Source of the DNA: Lepiota brunneoincarnata
Taxonomy: Eukaryota > Basidiomycota > Agaricomycetes > Agaricales > Agaricaceae
Direction: 5' to 3'
Length of the DNA stretch: 64,000 bases
Assembly: GCA_023014365.1 (NCBI GenBank)
Contig: JAEBUN010000078.1
Coordinates: 1 to 64,000, forward strand
Shown here one piece after another: positions 11,333 through 21,556 of the stretch (the stretch's first letter is position 1; the number at the start of each line of letters is the position of its first letter). Made by a program: the position numbers and the translations under genes. The notes under the pieces were generated by a model, which worked only from the letters and a program-made list of their open reading frames with translations, was not told where the DNA came from and searched no databases.

Positions 11333-11521
11333 GTTGTTGGTGGAAGGGAAGGACGGCAAGAACAACCGCGCCCACGTGATGCGTGTCACAAGTCGTAATA
11401 ACCCTCCTCTTGGTTCGCCTCGCACTTTCGCAGCTTGCTGCCCTATCTTCGGAGACGGCCGGCTTGATGCTTAAGTAAGGATCCAGCTAAGGAATTACAC
11501 ACACACACAGACGGAAAAGCC

Positions 11522-11540
11522 GTAGTGTAAAACACTACGC
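11522..11540. repeat. Perfect 8-base-arm palindrome
   Basis: CGTAGTGT-aaa-ACACTACG. The arms resemble the CACTA(C) termini of some fungal CACTA-type elements, as if two element ends met here, but no element body could be traced. Confidence 0.4.
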
Positions 11541-11690
11541 AGTGGGCCGGCCTCTCATCAGGCACCATGCCATGGGGGGTCCGAGTGGGAGGGATGCCCC
11601 AGGCCCAACCCCCCATCCTACCTACCTGTACGGGGTCCCGGAAGCACCCCGGCGCGCTAGCCGGTCCGGCAGATCAATTAATATATTGAT

Positions 11691-12035
11691 TCATACTCCC
11701 CCACACCCTAAGCTAGGTAGTCTAATTCTGTCGCTGCATGAGCCAAGGCGGGTTAGGGCAGCGGTTAAGCCCTCTGGTGAGCCCCTTCGCAAGGGCGAAA
11801 CCCGCATAAGTCCCCCCACCATTGTAATTACTTGTGGCAGAATTGCGATAATCGTTGCAAGGACCGCAAAAATCGTGCACCCAGTCCCATTTTGATCGTT
11901 CGATTCGTAGGAGGTTTGGACTGTGTCATGGTTGCGAGCGTCAACCGGACCTAAGGCCGCGCTGGCGCGCCGCATTTGGCTGGTTCGGGGATTGAATGTG
12001 GGTGTTGGGGCCTTAAGGTTACTGGGACTTGCCAT
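11691..12035 (-). CDS. Possible small membrane protein, weak
   Basis: A frame from ATG 12035 starts MASPSNLKAP. It has a polar Ser/Thr/Pro region and then one hydrophobic segment around 'IFAVLATIIAILPQVITM'. The last third overlaps a strongly folded, GC-rich stretch (11748-11805), so the C-terminus may be chance. No family is recognised. Confidence 0.2.
   Translation of the reverse strand: MASPSNLKAPTPTFNPRTSQMRRASAALGPVDARNHDTVQTSYESNDQNGTGCTIFAVLATIIAILPQVITMVGGLMRVSPLRRGSPEGLTAALTRLGSCSDRIRLPSLGCGGV
11748..11805. ncRNA. Compact three-arm foldable sequence (58 bases)
   Basis: The ends pair perfectly over seven bases (GCGGGTT with AACCCGC). Inside lie a five-base stem AGGGC/GCCCT closing a nine-base loop, and a second hairpin CCCTT-CGC-AAGGG. 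The layout recalls a tRNA cloverleaf missing one arm, but there is no GTTCGA block or anticodon arm, so it is not a standard tRNA. It could be part of a short interspersed element or a cruciform. Strand is undetermined. Confidence 0.3.
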
Positions 12036-12606
12036 CGCGTGGGTGCCGGGAGAGGGGAATGTATAATGTATATGTCGATAGGTCAGGGCACATAACTCAC
12101 ATGAAAACTCAGCTTTTGGTCTGTAAGTCAAAAGATGAAGACCGTTGGGCTAAGAGGGAAAGACGGCTGTCCGGGGTGGTGTGCGATGGGAATAAAAATA
12201 GGAGTCCACAGGCGAAGGTAAAAAGAAGGCTTAATTGGGTCTGTAAGGACCTGCAACCCCTACAGATGGTACAGTAGGCATGGCTTATCTACAGTATATA
12301 AGAAATAAGAAAGAGCTGTGCGTATATATCTATGTTATGTCTTAAAACCCCTCTCAGGTGATACTCCTTGCTTGTACCGCTAAAGACACTGAAGCTTCCA
12401 GTCAGCGCTGTATAAGGTTTAGTTGCGCTAACTTCCGCTCAATTGACACCGGTACCCGAATGGAACCAACACGAAATTGAGAGGGTACAAAGGCTAAGCT
12501 TTGGTTGAGTAGTCAGCGGGGATAGACCCTCCCCTAACGGATCCCCTCCTCCCCAACCGCTCTGATTAAACGCCGATAAGCAATCCAAATTTTGATGAAT
12601 ATACAT
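12036..12606. other. Intergenic, no gene seen
   Basis: No coding frame was supported between the weak frame ending at 12035 and the 3' end of the inverted synthase copy. Confidence 0.4.
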
Positions 12607-13368
12607 TTACAGCTGATCCAACTTGTAACGTACGGACAGTGCGTGAAACCCAACATATCTAACAGCAAAGGCTCTGTAGGCCTCGAAAGTGCTAGGCCAG
12701 CTTCGGAGCAGTCCGGCACCACAGTTGCAAGGCTGCGCGGTCCCACCTGCGAGCTCCTTCAGTGCCCCAATCATCGAATCTCATGTGAGCTTGCGCTTAG
12801 AGAGATAAAGTTGAGCGTTTCTCTTGCAAGTTCTTCCCTGAAAAATGATAGAAGGTCACTGGAACGGTATGCGGGTTAAATAATAAGGCTGAACATATGT
12901 GGGAGGCTCGCTCGCCTTGTGTAATTAATGTAATGCATAAAATCAGGAACCACTTGTATCCATTCCTTCAGATTCAAGTCAGGAGGAAAGACCAGAACAG
13001 CGTATGCCGCGAGATTCCACTCATACTCCGCATGAACAGGGGGTATCCTGGGGCCATCGACGGTTGGACTTTTGAAAACATATTTGTAAAACAAAGTCTC
13101 GAAGTTCCCAAGTGGATTACACGCCTTCATGCCGTCCAGAGCGCTGTCCATCATCGACGATGTGAGGAAGTCAATCTCCGACATAATGATCAAATTCGAT
13201 GAGATGATCTCCCAGTAATCGAGGATTTCGCGAACCATAATCGCGACGTCGTCGAGAACCTGATAGTGTTGGGCTTGCTGGCAGATAAAATGATCAAAAA
13301 ACTCTTCTAGCCCGTCGCGGTACGTCTCATAGTACGCATTGGTGCAGGAAATTATCTGCGGAAGACAT
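12607..13368 (-). pseudogene. Sesquiterpene synthase copy 2 (inverted, deleted)
   Basis: This is a degraded inverted copy of the gene at 5284-6292. The start region (ATG at 13368) jumps after about five codons to the position of residue ~92, so roughly 90 residues are missing. In place of the Asp-rich motif the surviving edge reads NAYYE, and both metal-binding aspartates are gone. The intron donor is GC instead of GT, the junction codon of the second metal site is Ser instead of Asn, and one base is missing in the last exon. The middle of the gene (to 'DFMHYINYT') is open and helps define the frame of copy 1. This copy cannot encode an active cyclase. Confidence 0.85.
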
Positions 13369-13419
13369 AATGATGGTATTCTGCAATGCGGACAATGGGA
13401 GTGGAACATTCACCTTGTG

Positions 13420-13620
13420 GGGGGACATGTCCAGTGATCCGGTAGGAGTAAGATGAGAATCTAATATAAAAGAACGCAGTTTTAGCTACTGTTGAGTACT
13501 TGGGTCTGAGGAACCTTTTTATATGAGTCGATCCTTGGAACGAGTTGTTTGTCCGATAAGAGGGACAAGATTGGGCAACAGGAGTTTTGTTTGGAGGGAC
13601 TGCAATGCAATGCACTCGAG
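13420..13620 (-). promoter_or_regulatory. Duplicated synthase promoter region, copy 2
   Basis: Read on the minus strand, this matches the 5' flank of synthase copy 1 (about 5040-5220), including an AT-rich TATA-like box and the 'gacatgtcc' block before the coding start. It shows that the promoter was copied with the gene. Confidence 0.65.
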
Positions 13621-14330
13621 ACTCGAGAGTAATGCGGCTTCGGAAAAATAGAAGCACCGTTCCATCCCTTGTCTTTGATCCCGCCGGACTGGAGACGAGC
13701 TCGAGTGTAGGTACTTCTTTCCTGTAGCTCTCATTCATTTTTTTCATGGAATTTAGCTCAAGCACCAGTTTCTTCTTAAAGAAGAGAGTTGGCCTAGAAG
13801 GAACAACTGTAAGGAACAGAATTCCGCTGCACGCGAAATCCTGCCCTTAACACATTTTCGTTATGTACTTACGTACCATACCTGTACTTAGACGCCGGAG
13901 TTCCTAATGACGGGATGTCTCCGCTGTGGCAAGGCCAATCGGACAACGACGTAATATGTATTCTACCGTCCTCGCTCAAGTCACTCTCCATTTTCCCTCG
14001 AAGGTTCCCTCAACCTTTCCCTTACTCACTCTGGGGCTGTAACATCAATTTTACGAGGTCGAGAGGACGAGCCCATGGTCGTTTTGTCGATCAAACCTCG
14101 CCCTCATTGTCTTAGAGTCGGATACTCTTCCCTTCACAGCTATCTATTGTTAGAATCATAGGTGCTTACATCGACAATATTCAAGTCGTACATACATCTG
14201 AAAGAGCAAAGGCCTCGAGAAATAGTTGCACTGATGACGCTGTCCAGGAGCATTGAAGAGGCTCATTCAGGAGACTACTGCGACTGGAGCCCGATCACCG
14301 GGCTTAACAAGGATGTGGCATAATACCGGC
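13621..14330. other. Intergenic, no gene seen
   Basis: I find no coding frame and no clear match to the equivalent spacer beside synthase copy 1. Confidence 0.4.
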
Positions 14331-14360
14331 CCCCCCCCCCCCCCCCCCCCACACACACAC
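14331..14360. repeat. Poly-C run followed by (CA)n
   Basis: About 20 C residues run into several CA units exactly at the edge of the dispersed repeat that begins near 14361. Such a low-complexity junction may mark the tail of a mobile repeat, or simply a slippage-prone site. Confidence 0.8.
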
Positions 14361-14655
14361 CATTTCCTTGCCGAATAACCGTCCTACCTACAGCCCAGGA
14401 GCTCTCGGCGTGGAAATTACACCGATCTTCTGGCTCAGTTCCTGTCGGCAGGCTCTACGGGGCTTCTCCGAGGCATTCTTACTCCACGAGCGAGTCAGCA
14501 TTTCTTTGGCCCCGCTCTATATCCCTATTCCAGACCATTGGAACCGATGTAGGAGTCTTCCCAAGAACATCATGACCCACTCGTACTGGACACTATACGA
14601 GGACCCCCAAGAGAAACTCCTTCCATTAACAGGGGTAGAGACAAGTATGAACTAG
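14350..14655 (-). repeat. Dispersed ~300-base repeat, copy 2 (inverted)
   Basis: This is the inverted partner of 3905-4210. Together with synthase copy 2 on its inner side it mirrors the repeat-plus-synthase order at 3905-6292. Confidence 0.75.
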
Positions 14656-16561
14656 AGCCTATATTTCGGCGAGATATTGGCTTTGAGCGAGATTCTATTT
14701 TTGCATTACGATGTGCCCGCCTAATGCAGTCAATCGCTCAGTCAACTTAACTACGGGGCTGCTATTGCATTTGCAAAAGTCTGCAGTGCGTGACGTCATG
14801 ACATGGACAGTAGCAACGGAGGTGTCGGCGCTCGGGGACAAACACGCAGACCCACAGGATATGCCTCCATCCTCTCATGCTACTTCGTTTCCCGAAAGTT
14901 TTTCGTCTGATCCCTTATTCACTAAGGGACTCTCCACGAACAAGAGTACACAAAGCATGGGTTCTCGCAGATACCAACCACAGCGCGCTCTAAAACATTC
15001 AAGAATCACTTGAGTTCAGCTCAGCCCAAGATGTACCGAAGCCGGAATTACGAATAATACATCAGGGGTGGTGCTTAAGATTTACCTGGGCTTTCTGGTT
15101 CCGTTTACTTGGCAAAATCTCCTGGACCTTAATGAGCGTTGAGGCCTTTAACCCGGTATAGGTATAATGACCGATAAATGGGGTGTGGAGACAATGGTCC
15201 TGCCGCGTTCGTCGTTATTCTGGCTACTCCTTCAGTTCGCTGCCCGGTTTCCTACGGAGAAGGGGCGATATCGACGGTTACTGAATATATAATATCGAAA
15301 CGGGCCGCGAATGTGCATCCTATCTGCCCTGCGGCAACTTCACACCACCATTTCATGCAACGGTTAATAGGTCAGTGGTTGAGCGGTGAGTGATGACGGC
15401 GTAACATAATTGTCGTTAGAAGAACTTAGGAACAGGCTCATAAGTCGGAAAGTAAAAGTGGGGAACCTCATATTGTTGCGTTACACAAGTGTCATTTACA
15501 AAATCGATTCAGGGGGATGGATGAGAATGCCTTAGTCATTGTTCCTGGAGTAGGTCACCAAGGGGGCTAATTATACCACAGTACCACCTGAAGATTTGTG
15601 AAATACTGCCGGTGGATGCTGAGCATACGGCTCGAAGTGTGCAACATGAGAGTCTCCCTCAGCCGTTGTGGAGAGAGATAATCGTTCCAGTCAAATCCTG
15701 AACCACAAATTAAGGGACGAGTGTCACCTAGCCACTCGTTCAGCGCTCAGGATTCGGCTCTCCCCGCGAACTGCTACATCCCTGAATTCGTGGGAACCAA
15801 TCGCAAATTGCTAGAAGCGCGCACCGTCCCCGCTGCTCTTCATTCGCAGCTCCTCTGGCCTCTTCTCTCGAGTTCTTTGCTATACCGATTCCGACCCCAA
15901 ACGACGGTATCACATAGGAACATACAATTCCCGATTTCTTTATTCGTTAATCTCGACTCCTGGGGCCCATGCACGAAACTTCTTCCTCGTCGAACACCAC
16001 GGCATGCGATATCTTCTACCATAAACTCGATGTTCTAGTGCCGATCCCTAACCCCGGTCCGTTTTCCATCACTGTTATTGTACGGCGCGAGATATTCTTC
16101 CTGGCTCGAATAACCAACCAAGTAATATGCATTGGCTCAGAAATGAACCTAACGTGGTTGTCGTGAAACCATTCTGCTACCTACTATACGGTCGCTTTCG
16201 CTTTGACCTTCATGAAGATGGGACGTGCCTGATTCTTCCTGCACCTTGACTCCCCGGCTCAAAAATATCCAGGCCTCACTGCTTTCCCCTGTATATTAAC
16301 ATCTTCTAGCACGACTCTCGTAAACTCTTCGGAATTGTTCAGAGCCACGCTGAACTCCTGGATGCCTCGAGGATTCCTTTAACCCCGCTCTAGCCCCCAC
16401 GATTCTGAGCACTGGTATGGCGAAGCAGCACACTCGAACACCCAACCACCAGATATTGAGCCCTTTCTGGGAACCTATTCTTGTCTACCACATGACATGA
16501 ATGGGCGGCATGTTGGGGTAGGATCTCTCCAAAACAATACCTTTTGTGAACACGGGACATG
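14656..16561. other. Gene-poor stretch
   Basis: Only short, unsupported frames occur. The C/T-rich sequence from about 15720 to 16500 shows no coding pattern that I trust. The end of the stretch is the promoter of the His/Gly-rich hydrophobin. Confidence 0.45.
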
Positions 16562-16568
16562 TATAAAA
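16562..16568 (+). promoter_or_regulatory. TATA box of the His/Gly-rich hydrophobin
   Basis: TATAAAA sits 76 bases before the ATG at 16638. The longer block 'tataaaatcccctc' recurs upstream of the small secreted-protein gene that starts at 62080. Confidence 0.65.
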
Positions 16569-16637
16569 TCCCCTCTGGTACCTCGAGGAAAATTCAGCTT
16601 CGTGCGAGCTCAGTTTCAACTCTACATTCATATTGCG

Positions 16638-17559
16638 ATGCGTCTCTTGACTGTGACTGTTCTCGTTGCACTTACCTACGCCACTACTGCATTCGCGGCT
16701 GTGGCTTGTGGTGGGTCATGCTACGATAATGGTGGAGGCAAGCCAGGCGGTGGCGACGGCAAGCCAGTCCCCCCTCCGCCTAAGCCTGCACCTCTTCCAC
16801 CCAAGCCCGCACCCTATCCATCTAAGCCTGCTCCAGGTGGCGGTGGCCATGGTGGTGGTGGTGGTCATGGGGGTGGTGGTAGTCATGGTGGTCACGGTGG
16901 TGGCCATGGTGGTGGCGGAGGTGGAGGCCACGGTGGTCATGGTGGTGGTGGAGGTGGTGGCCACGGCGGTCATGGTGGTGGCGGAGGCGGAGGCTACGGA
17001 GGTCATGGCGGTGGTGGAGGTGGCGGCCATGGTGGCCATGGTGGAGGTGGAGGTGGCCATGGTGGAGGTGGGGGTGGACATGGTGGAGGTGGCCATGGTG
17101 GACATGGTGGTGGCTACGGCGGTGGTAAAGGTGGCAAGAATGTCTGCAATGTCGGGCAACTTAATTGCTGTACGCCATCACTACTAGTCTACGGGGTTCG
17201 ATGGGACTAAATTGGTTGCATAGGCAAACAGGTGCAGAAAGCAGACTCCCAAGCGGTGCAGAACGAGTTAGGCCTATTAGGAATCGCAGTCGGCTCTGTT
17301 CAAGGCCTTGTCGGGCTTACCTGCACCCCCATCAGTGTTATCGGTATTGGTGCTGGATCCAACTGGTGAGCCTCTCAATAATCACTTGATGTACAGCCAT
17401 TGATAGATGTACTCCTATAGCAATGCCACGCCAGTTTGCTGCTCCAAGAACTCTTTCAGTGAGTAGTCTCGTGCTCTTGTGGGAGTGTACGATTGAATAA
17501 CGTCCATCACAGAAGGGGCTGTTGCCCTTGGCTGCACTCCCATCAACCTCAACCTCTGA
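16638..17559 (+). CDS. Class I hydrophobin with Pro-rich and His/Gly-rich extension
   Basis: Exons 16638-17169, 17224-17365, 17421-17458 and 17513-17559 give 252 residues. The order is a signal peptide (1-21), a short Cys-containing segment (ACGGSC), a Pro/Lys-rich stretch (about 42-66), roughly 100 residues of Gly runs broken by 16 His and two Tyr (67-167), then a full eight-cysteine class I hydrophobin core ending 'TPINLNL'. The last three exons match the hydrophobin at 8983-9497 in length (142, 38, 47 bases) and sequence, so the extension was added to exon 1 of an ordinary hydrophobin. The start is set by the signal peptide and TATA spacing; the frame is open back to 16497, but an N-terminal addition would bury the signal. 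The His/Gly block may bind metal or phase-separate (inference). Confidence 0.92.
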
Positions 17560-17653
17560 GATATCACAAACAGTCTAATGTTCTCTTACGTATCAAACGA
17601 CTCCTCTCCAACATGTATGTATATAACGAATGTATCATGAATTGTACCCTGTA

Positions 17654-18610
17654 TCAAACGGTCTTTGGCAACCTCTCAATACATGCCTTTATATCTCTCA
17701 ACGTACACATCTTATCATAGTACACCCTCCCACACCCCTCCTTCCGACAAACAGCCCCCCAACACCTCGCCGCCTCTTCCCACTCCTCCATCTCCAACCC
17801 AAGCACACCCTCCCCACTTGCACACCGATCCATATCCCACACCATCCTCGCCTTCAACTCCCTCCACGAACTGTTATCCACCTCCTCACCGCATCCCGCG
17901 CAATAGTAATGCGCCGCATTCCCCGCATTGAACATGTCACTCGAGTCCAACAACAGCCGGAACTCATCCCGCCTCTTCCTGTGGAACGCAAGCAGCCTCA
18001 TCAAAGCCGGCGCTGATAGCCGGTGGAGCTGTTGTTGAACCTCGGATGTCGAAGGTTCATTATCAGAAGGAAAGAGGTTGGTAGAGAGGGTGAGCCCCGA
18101 TGCGATTTGGATGATCTCCTCCCAACCGAAACGACTTCCGAGTGCGTAGAGCCGGAGCGGGTGGGCGAGGAAGAGCGGGGCGGTGCAGGAGGCGCGGATG
18201 ATAGAGAGCGGGCCGGGGGCGTCCCACTGGACAATAAGATCAATGGCGTCCTCGAGTTCTGTGAAGGATGCCCAGGGTCGTGTTTCGAGCCCACTGAGCA
18301 TGCGGAGGACGCGTTCTAGGGGTGGATCTGGTGAGAGGATGGGTATGGGGGTACTTTGGTGGTGGTGGGGACGATGGTGATTTGTTAGTGGTTTGGTTTT
18401 AGAGTCGATGTCCATGCTTTCGTCAACTCTGGTTTGAGCAAGGAGGGAGCGGAAGTAGCCTGATGTCATCTTGAGTGTAAAGGACGGAACGCGGAAGAGG
18501 GTACCCTCGCTCGAGGAAAGGATGACATCCGCTTCTGCATCGTTGAACGCAGGATGGAAGCAGCCAAGTGTAGAGGAGTTGGGGATGGCTTCAGATACGC
18601 AGGTAGTCAT
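17654..18610 (-). CDS. BTB/POZ-domain protein
   Basis: One uninterrupted exon encodes 318 residues. Residues ~20-60 ('FNDAEADVILSSSEGTLFR', then a 'SFTLKMTSGYFRSLL'-type helix) match the start of the BTB fold as found in many basidiomycete proteins, where the domain mediates dimerisation and, in some families, cullin-3 binding. A His/Pro-rich insert (about 77-93) interrupts the fold. The C-terminal half carries two Cys pairs ('CAGCGEE' and a 'CRKEGCGR' block) that may hold a zinc ion. No Kelch or MATH domain is present. Target and pathway are unknown. The plus-strand frames across this locus are shadows. Confidence 0.75.
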   Translation of the reverse strand: MTTCVSEAIPNSSTLGCFHPAFNDAEADVILSSSEGTLFRVPSFTLKMTSGYFRSLLAQTRVDESMDIDSKTKPLTNHHRPHHHQSTPIPILSPDPPLERVLRMLSGLETRPWASFTELEDAIDLIVQWDAPGPLSIIRASCTAPLFLAHPLRLYALGSRFGWEEIIQIASGLTLSTNLFPSDNEPSTSEVQQQLHRLSAPALMRLLAFHRKRRDEFRLLLDSSDMFNAGNAAHYYCAGCGEEVDNSSWRELKARMVWDMDRCASGEGVLGLEMEEWEEAARCWGAVCRKEGCGRVYYDKMCTLRDIKACIERLPKTV

Positions 18611-19149
18611 TAATCACAGTTAAATGACTAGGGGGTTGGTCGTGTCCTCAGACTCTTAGTAACGGTGACGGCGAGTGGTATGAATGAAGGAGGTATCCTT
18701 GTCAAAGATTCGGACAGACAAAGATACGCAGAAAGCTTGTTGGTAATGGGGGACCTACAAGTCAGAGTGGGTAGAGCCGGGTGGGTATGTAGTGGAACAG
18801 GGATCTTGCCCTAGCCTCGCTTTTTGATTTCCGGGTCCTCGTGTAGACAACGTGCGTGGGTTAAAGCTAACCGAGCGAGAAGCCAAGGCTCAACAAGTTC
18901 CGGCATTAGCGAGTGCAGGCGTTAAGTGCTGAGTATTTTGGTTAAAACCTGAGGTCCCAGGAGATTTTGTGGCCAACAGGCCGCAGAGGTCTTTGAAAGG
19001 CGGTCAAGTGCCTCTAGTTGAGAGAGTGAGGTGGCTCGGATCATGAGGCAGAGGGGTGGACACTGAGTATACCATCGAGGGCGTGGGGGGAGAGGATTAT
19101 CTGATAAGTCAATTCGCTAATGGTACGATAACAAATCCATAAGACTAAC
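18611..19149. other. Intergenic, no gene seen
   Basis: GC-rich spacer between the BTB gene's 5' end and the 3' end of MAD1, with no feature recognised. Confidence 0.45.
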
Positions 19150-21477
19150 TCAAAACCCTTGACCCTCCTCCCCTCCAGCCTGCTTGCTCTTCTCATAACA
19201 TTCCAAAGTCACACTAGCCATAAACCCGGGTATACATTGCTCATTCTCGATCCAATAACGCATGATGCTCGGTAAATCCTGTGGGCCCCCTTCGCCCTGT
19301 GCAATCAACTGCATCTTCATCGCCCCTTCCTCCCCTCTCCTATCCGCAGGAGGCTGAAAGACGAAGGACGCGTTGAGATCAAACATCGATGTCACCTTCA
19401 CCTGCCCATTAGGGTAAAAGGCAAGCTTGACGCCAAGGATTGAAGCAATGGCTTCCCGAAACTCGGCGCTCTTGGATGTGAATATTTGTTGCAGACGTAG
19501 TAGCCGCTTCTCTTTCTGCTGTACGAGCTCCTCAAGTTCAGATTTTTCCCGTGTGATGATATCGTAACTCTCCCTCGGTACCAGCTCTTCATCCTTGTCG
19601 CATTGGGCCTCCCGGGGTAAAGGGCGCAGCCCAGACGATTCGAGCTCGTGCAGCCGTTTCAGGAGAGCGTCGTTTTCGGACTTGAGCCGGTCGAGGCTCT
19701 GTTGCCGCAGATCGAACCATTGTTGCTCAGGGTTGTCGCAGAGGGAGAGGACACGTGTGTTAGGGGGTACATGTCGCCCTCCAGCGATCTCCCCAGATAG
19801 CTCGAAGAGCTCTTGTTCGAGTGTCTCGACCTTGTCAAGGTGGCTGGCAGATTCCTTCTGAGCTTCTTCGAGTGCTTGTTGAAGCGCTCGATTCTCTTGG
19901 CGTTCTTTCTCGAGGTCGGCGGATGGAGCGAGGTGGGCGGATCGGGACTGGAGGTTCTCGAGTTCTTCTGTGAGTTGAGCGTTGGTGGACTTGTAGTCTT
20001 CGAGGAGTGCCTCAAGGTGCTCGATTCGCTGGACTTTGGTCGTGTCAATCTTGGCATCGTCTAGATGAGCTTCTTCTGCATTAAAACTTGCCTGGGCGTG
20101 CGTGAGTAGTTATGCAAAGCAGCAGAACAGAATTTCTGCGTACCACCAAGGCTTGGAGAAACCCAACCTCGCGTTCAGCTAAACGTAGCTGCACGTCGCG
20201 TCGTTGAGCTCTATCCCTTAGCGCACGAACGTCAACTTGAAATTTCTCTGAGAGTTGTATAGATTCGGAATATCGTCGGTCGAGGTCGGAATATTCGGAT
20301 TCACGTTGCCGAAGAGAGGCCATGGTCGCGCCGTGGTCTTCGAGGAGACGAGCGTGGGCGAGGCGGAGGTCGGAGAGTGTTTGTGTTATTGCGATAGGGG
20401 TTTTCGAGGGTGTTGTGGGGATTTCAGTACTACGTGAGGCCCTGCAAGGCGCGTCAGGGATGACGGAACCGATGAAAGATGACACAGGACATACCATTCT
20501 TCACGTTCGTGACGCGCTGCCTCAAGCTCTGCTTCTAGACGAATGGTTTTTTGCCGAAGTTCGTCGGTCACTTGAAGTTTAGCTTCAAGGCTGCGGTTTT
20601 TCTCGCGTAATACCTCTACACTGGTATGGCGCTCGCGGAGGACGGTGAGCTCAGACGAAAGACGGGCATTAGTCGACTCGAGTTGATGGAGGTAGTCGGC
20701 CTGGCGGTGAAGCTCCTCACGGACGATCGCCATATTCTCCTCGTCCGCTGTGTGTTGAACGAGCGAGGCCTGTTTGGAGTTGAGCTCCTCCAGTTGTTCC
20801 TGGACATCCTGGAGTGCAGTTTGGCGAGTATCGGCGAGGGTACGTGTTTCTACGAGCTCCTGTTCGAGGAGAGATACTTGGTGTGTAAGGCTTGTGGAAA
20901 GAGACTTTTGGGAGGCGATGGTCTGAGTGGTTGAGCGGGAGAGGGCGGAGTGTTGGTCCTGTAAGTCTGCATGCTCCTCTCTGAGTGCTGAGAGCTCAGT
21001 GCGTAGAGTCCGGAGATCGTTGTCTGACTTGCGCTGGGACAATATGAGAAAGTTGATTTCTTGCAGAGAGGACGAAGCCAACCTTTTCATCCTCCCGTTC
21101 TTGTTGTTCACGTTCCCTCTCCTCGCGCTCTTCACGCTCCCTGTCTGCAAAATACCGTCTGTCCCGCTCAAGCCGTTCAACCTGCAGCTCCTTCTCGCGC
21201 AGTTTCGTCTCAAGTTCCACTCTTGCCGTCTGAGCAGCAAGCAGCTGGCGCTCAAGACTCGCATGGCTCACGTTATTTGCAAAGACCTGTGTGCGCTGCT
21301 GCCTCTTTGCAGTCGAATACTGGGGATCTGCCCTGGGTTATTTGAATTATGAACAGATGGAGAGAAAACTGTACCTCGTTCAAGCTCTGCGGCAAGTGAG
21401 TCGCGTTTCACTGCTGTCGAGCGCAGGCCTGGCCTGCGTGGTTGGATGGCTGGGGTGCGGAGCCCTTCGTGGTCCAT
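19150..21477 (-). CDS. MAD1: Spindle assembly checkpoint protein MAD1
   Basis: Five minus-strand exons (21477-21375, 21327-21083, 21033-20495, 20441-20147, 20091-19150) give about 707 residues, the usual size for the family. The bulk is a long coiled coil rich in Glu, Gln, Arg and Leu. The C-terminal ~100 residues ('SKSAEFREAIASILGVKL', 'YPNGQVKVTSMF', 'GEEGAMKMQLIAQGEGGPQ') match the conserved MAD1 C-terminal domain that docks at kinetochores; the family recruits and converts MAD2 at unattached kinetochores. All junctions keep phase; the first intron's acceptor (GGGCAG) was chosen because it alone restores the 'DPQYSTAKRQQR' stretch. The gene lies head-to-head with the DUF262 gene, 79 bases apart. 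Confidence 0.9.
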
Positions 21478-21556
21478 AGCTGTGTGGGTCGGCGCGAGCT
21501 GTGGCCGGCGTTCAACGAGAAACGAGTGGGGATGAGGTAAACAGAGACAAACAACA
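21478..21556. promoter_or_regulatory. 79-base divergent intergenic region, MAD1 / DUF262
   Basis: The two start codons (minus 21477, plus 21557) are separated by only 79 bases, so both promoters and 5' untranslated regions overlap or lie inside the neighbouring genes. There is no TATA box; the sequence is GC-rich. Shared regulation is likely. Confidence 0.7.

Noticed and set aside
16716..17159. Long antisense frame rich in Thr, Met and Ala opposite the His/Gly hydrophobin
   Set aside because: It is the complement of the GGT/GGC/CAT repeat and has no signal, splice or family support.
17665..18380. Pro/His-rich plus-strand frames across the BTB gene
   Set aside because: They are shadows of a 318-residue minus-strand exon with clear domain signal.
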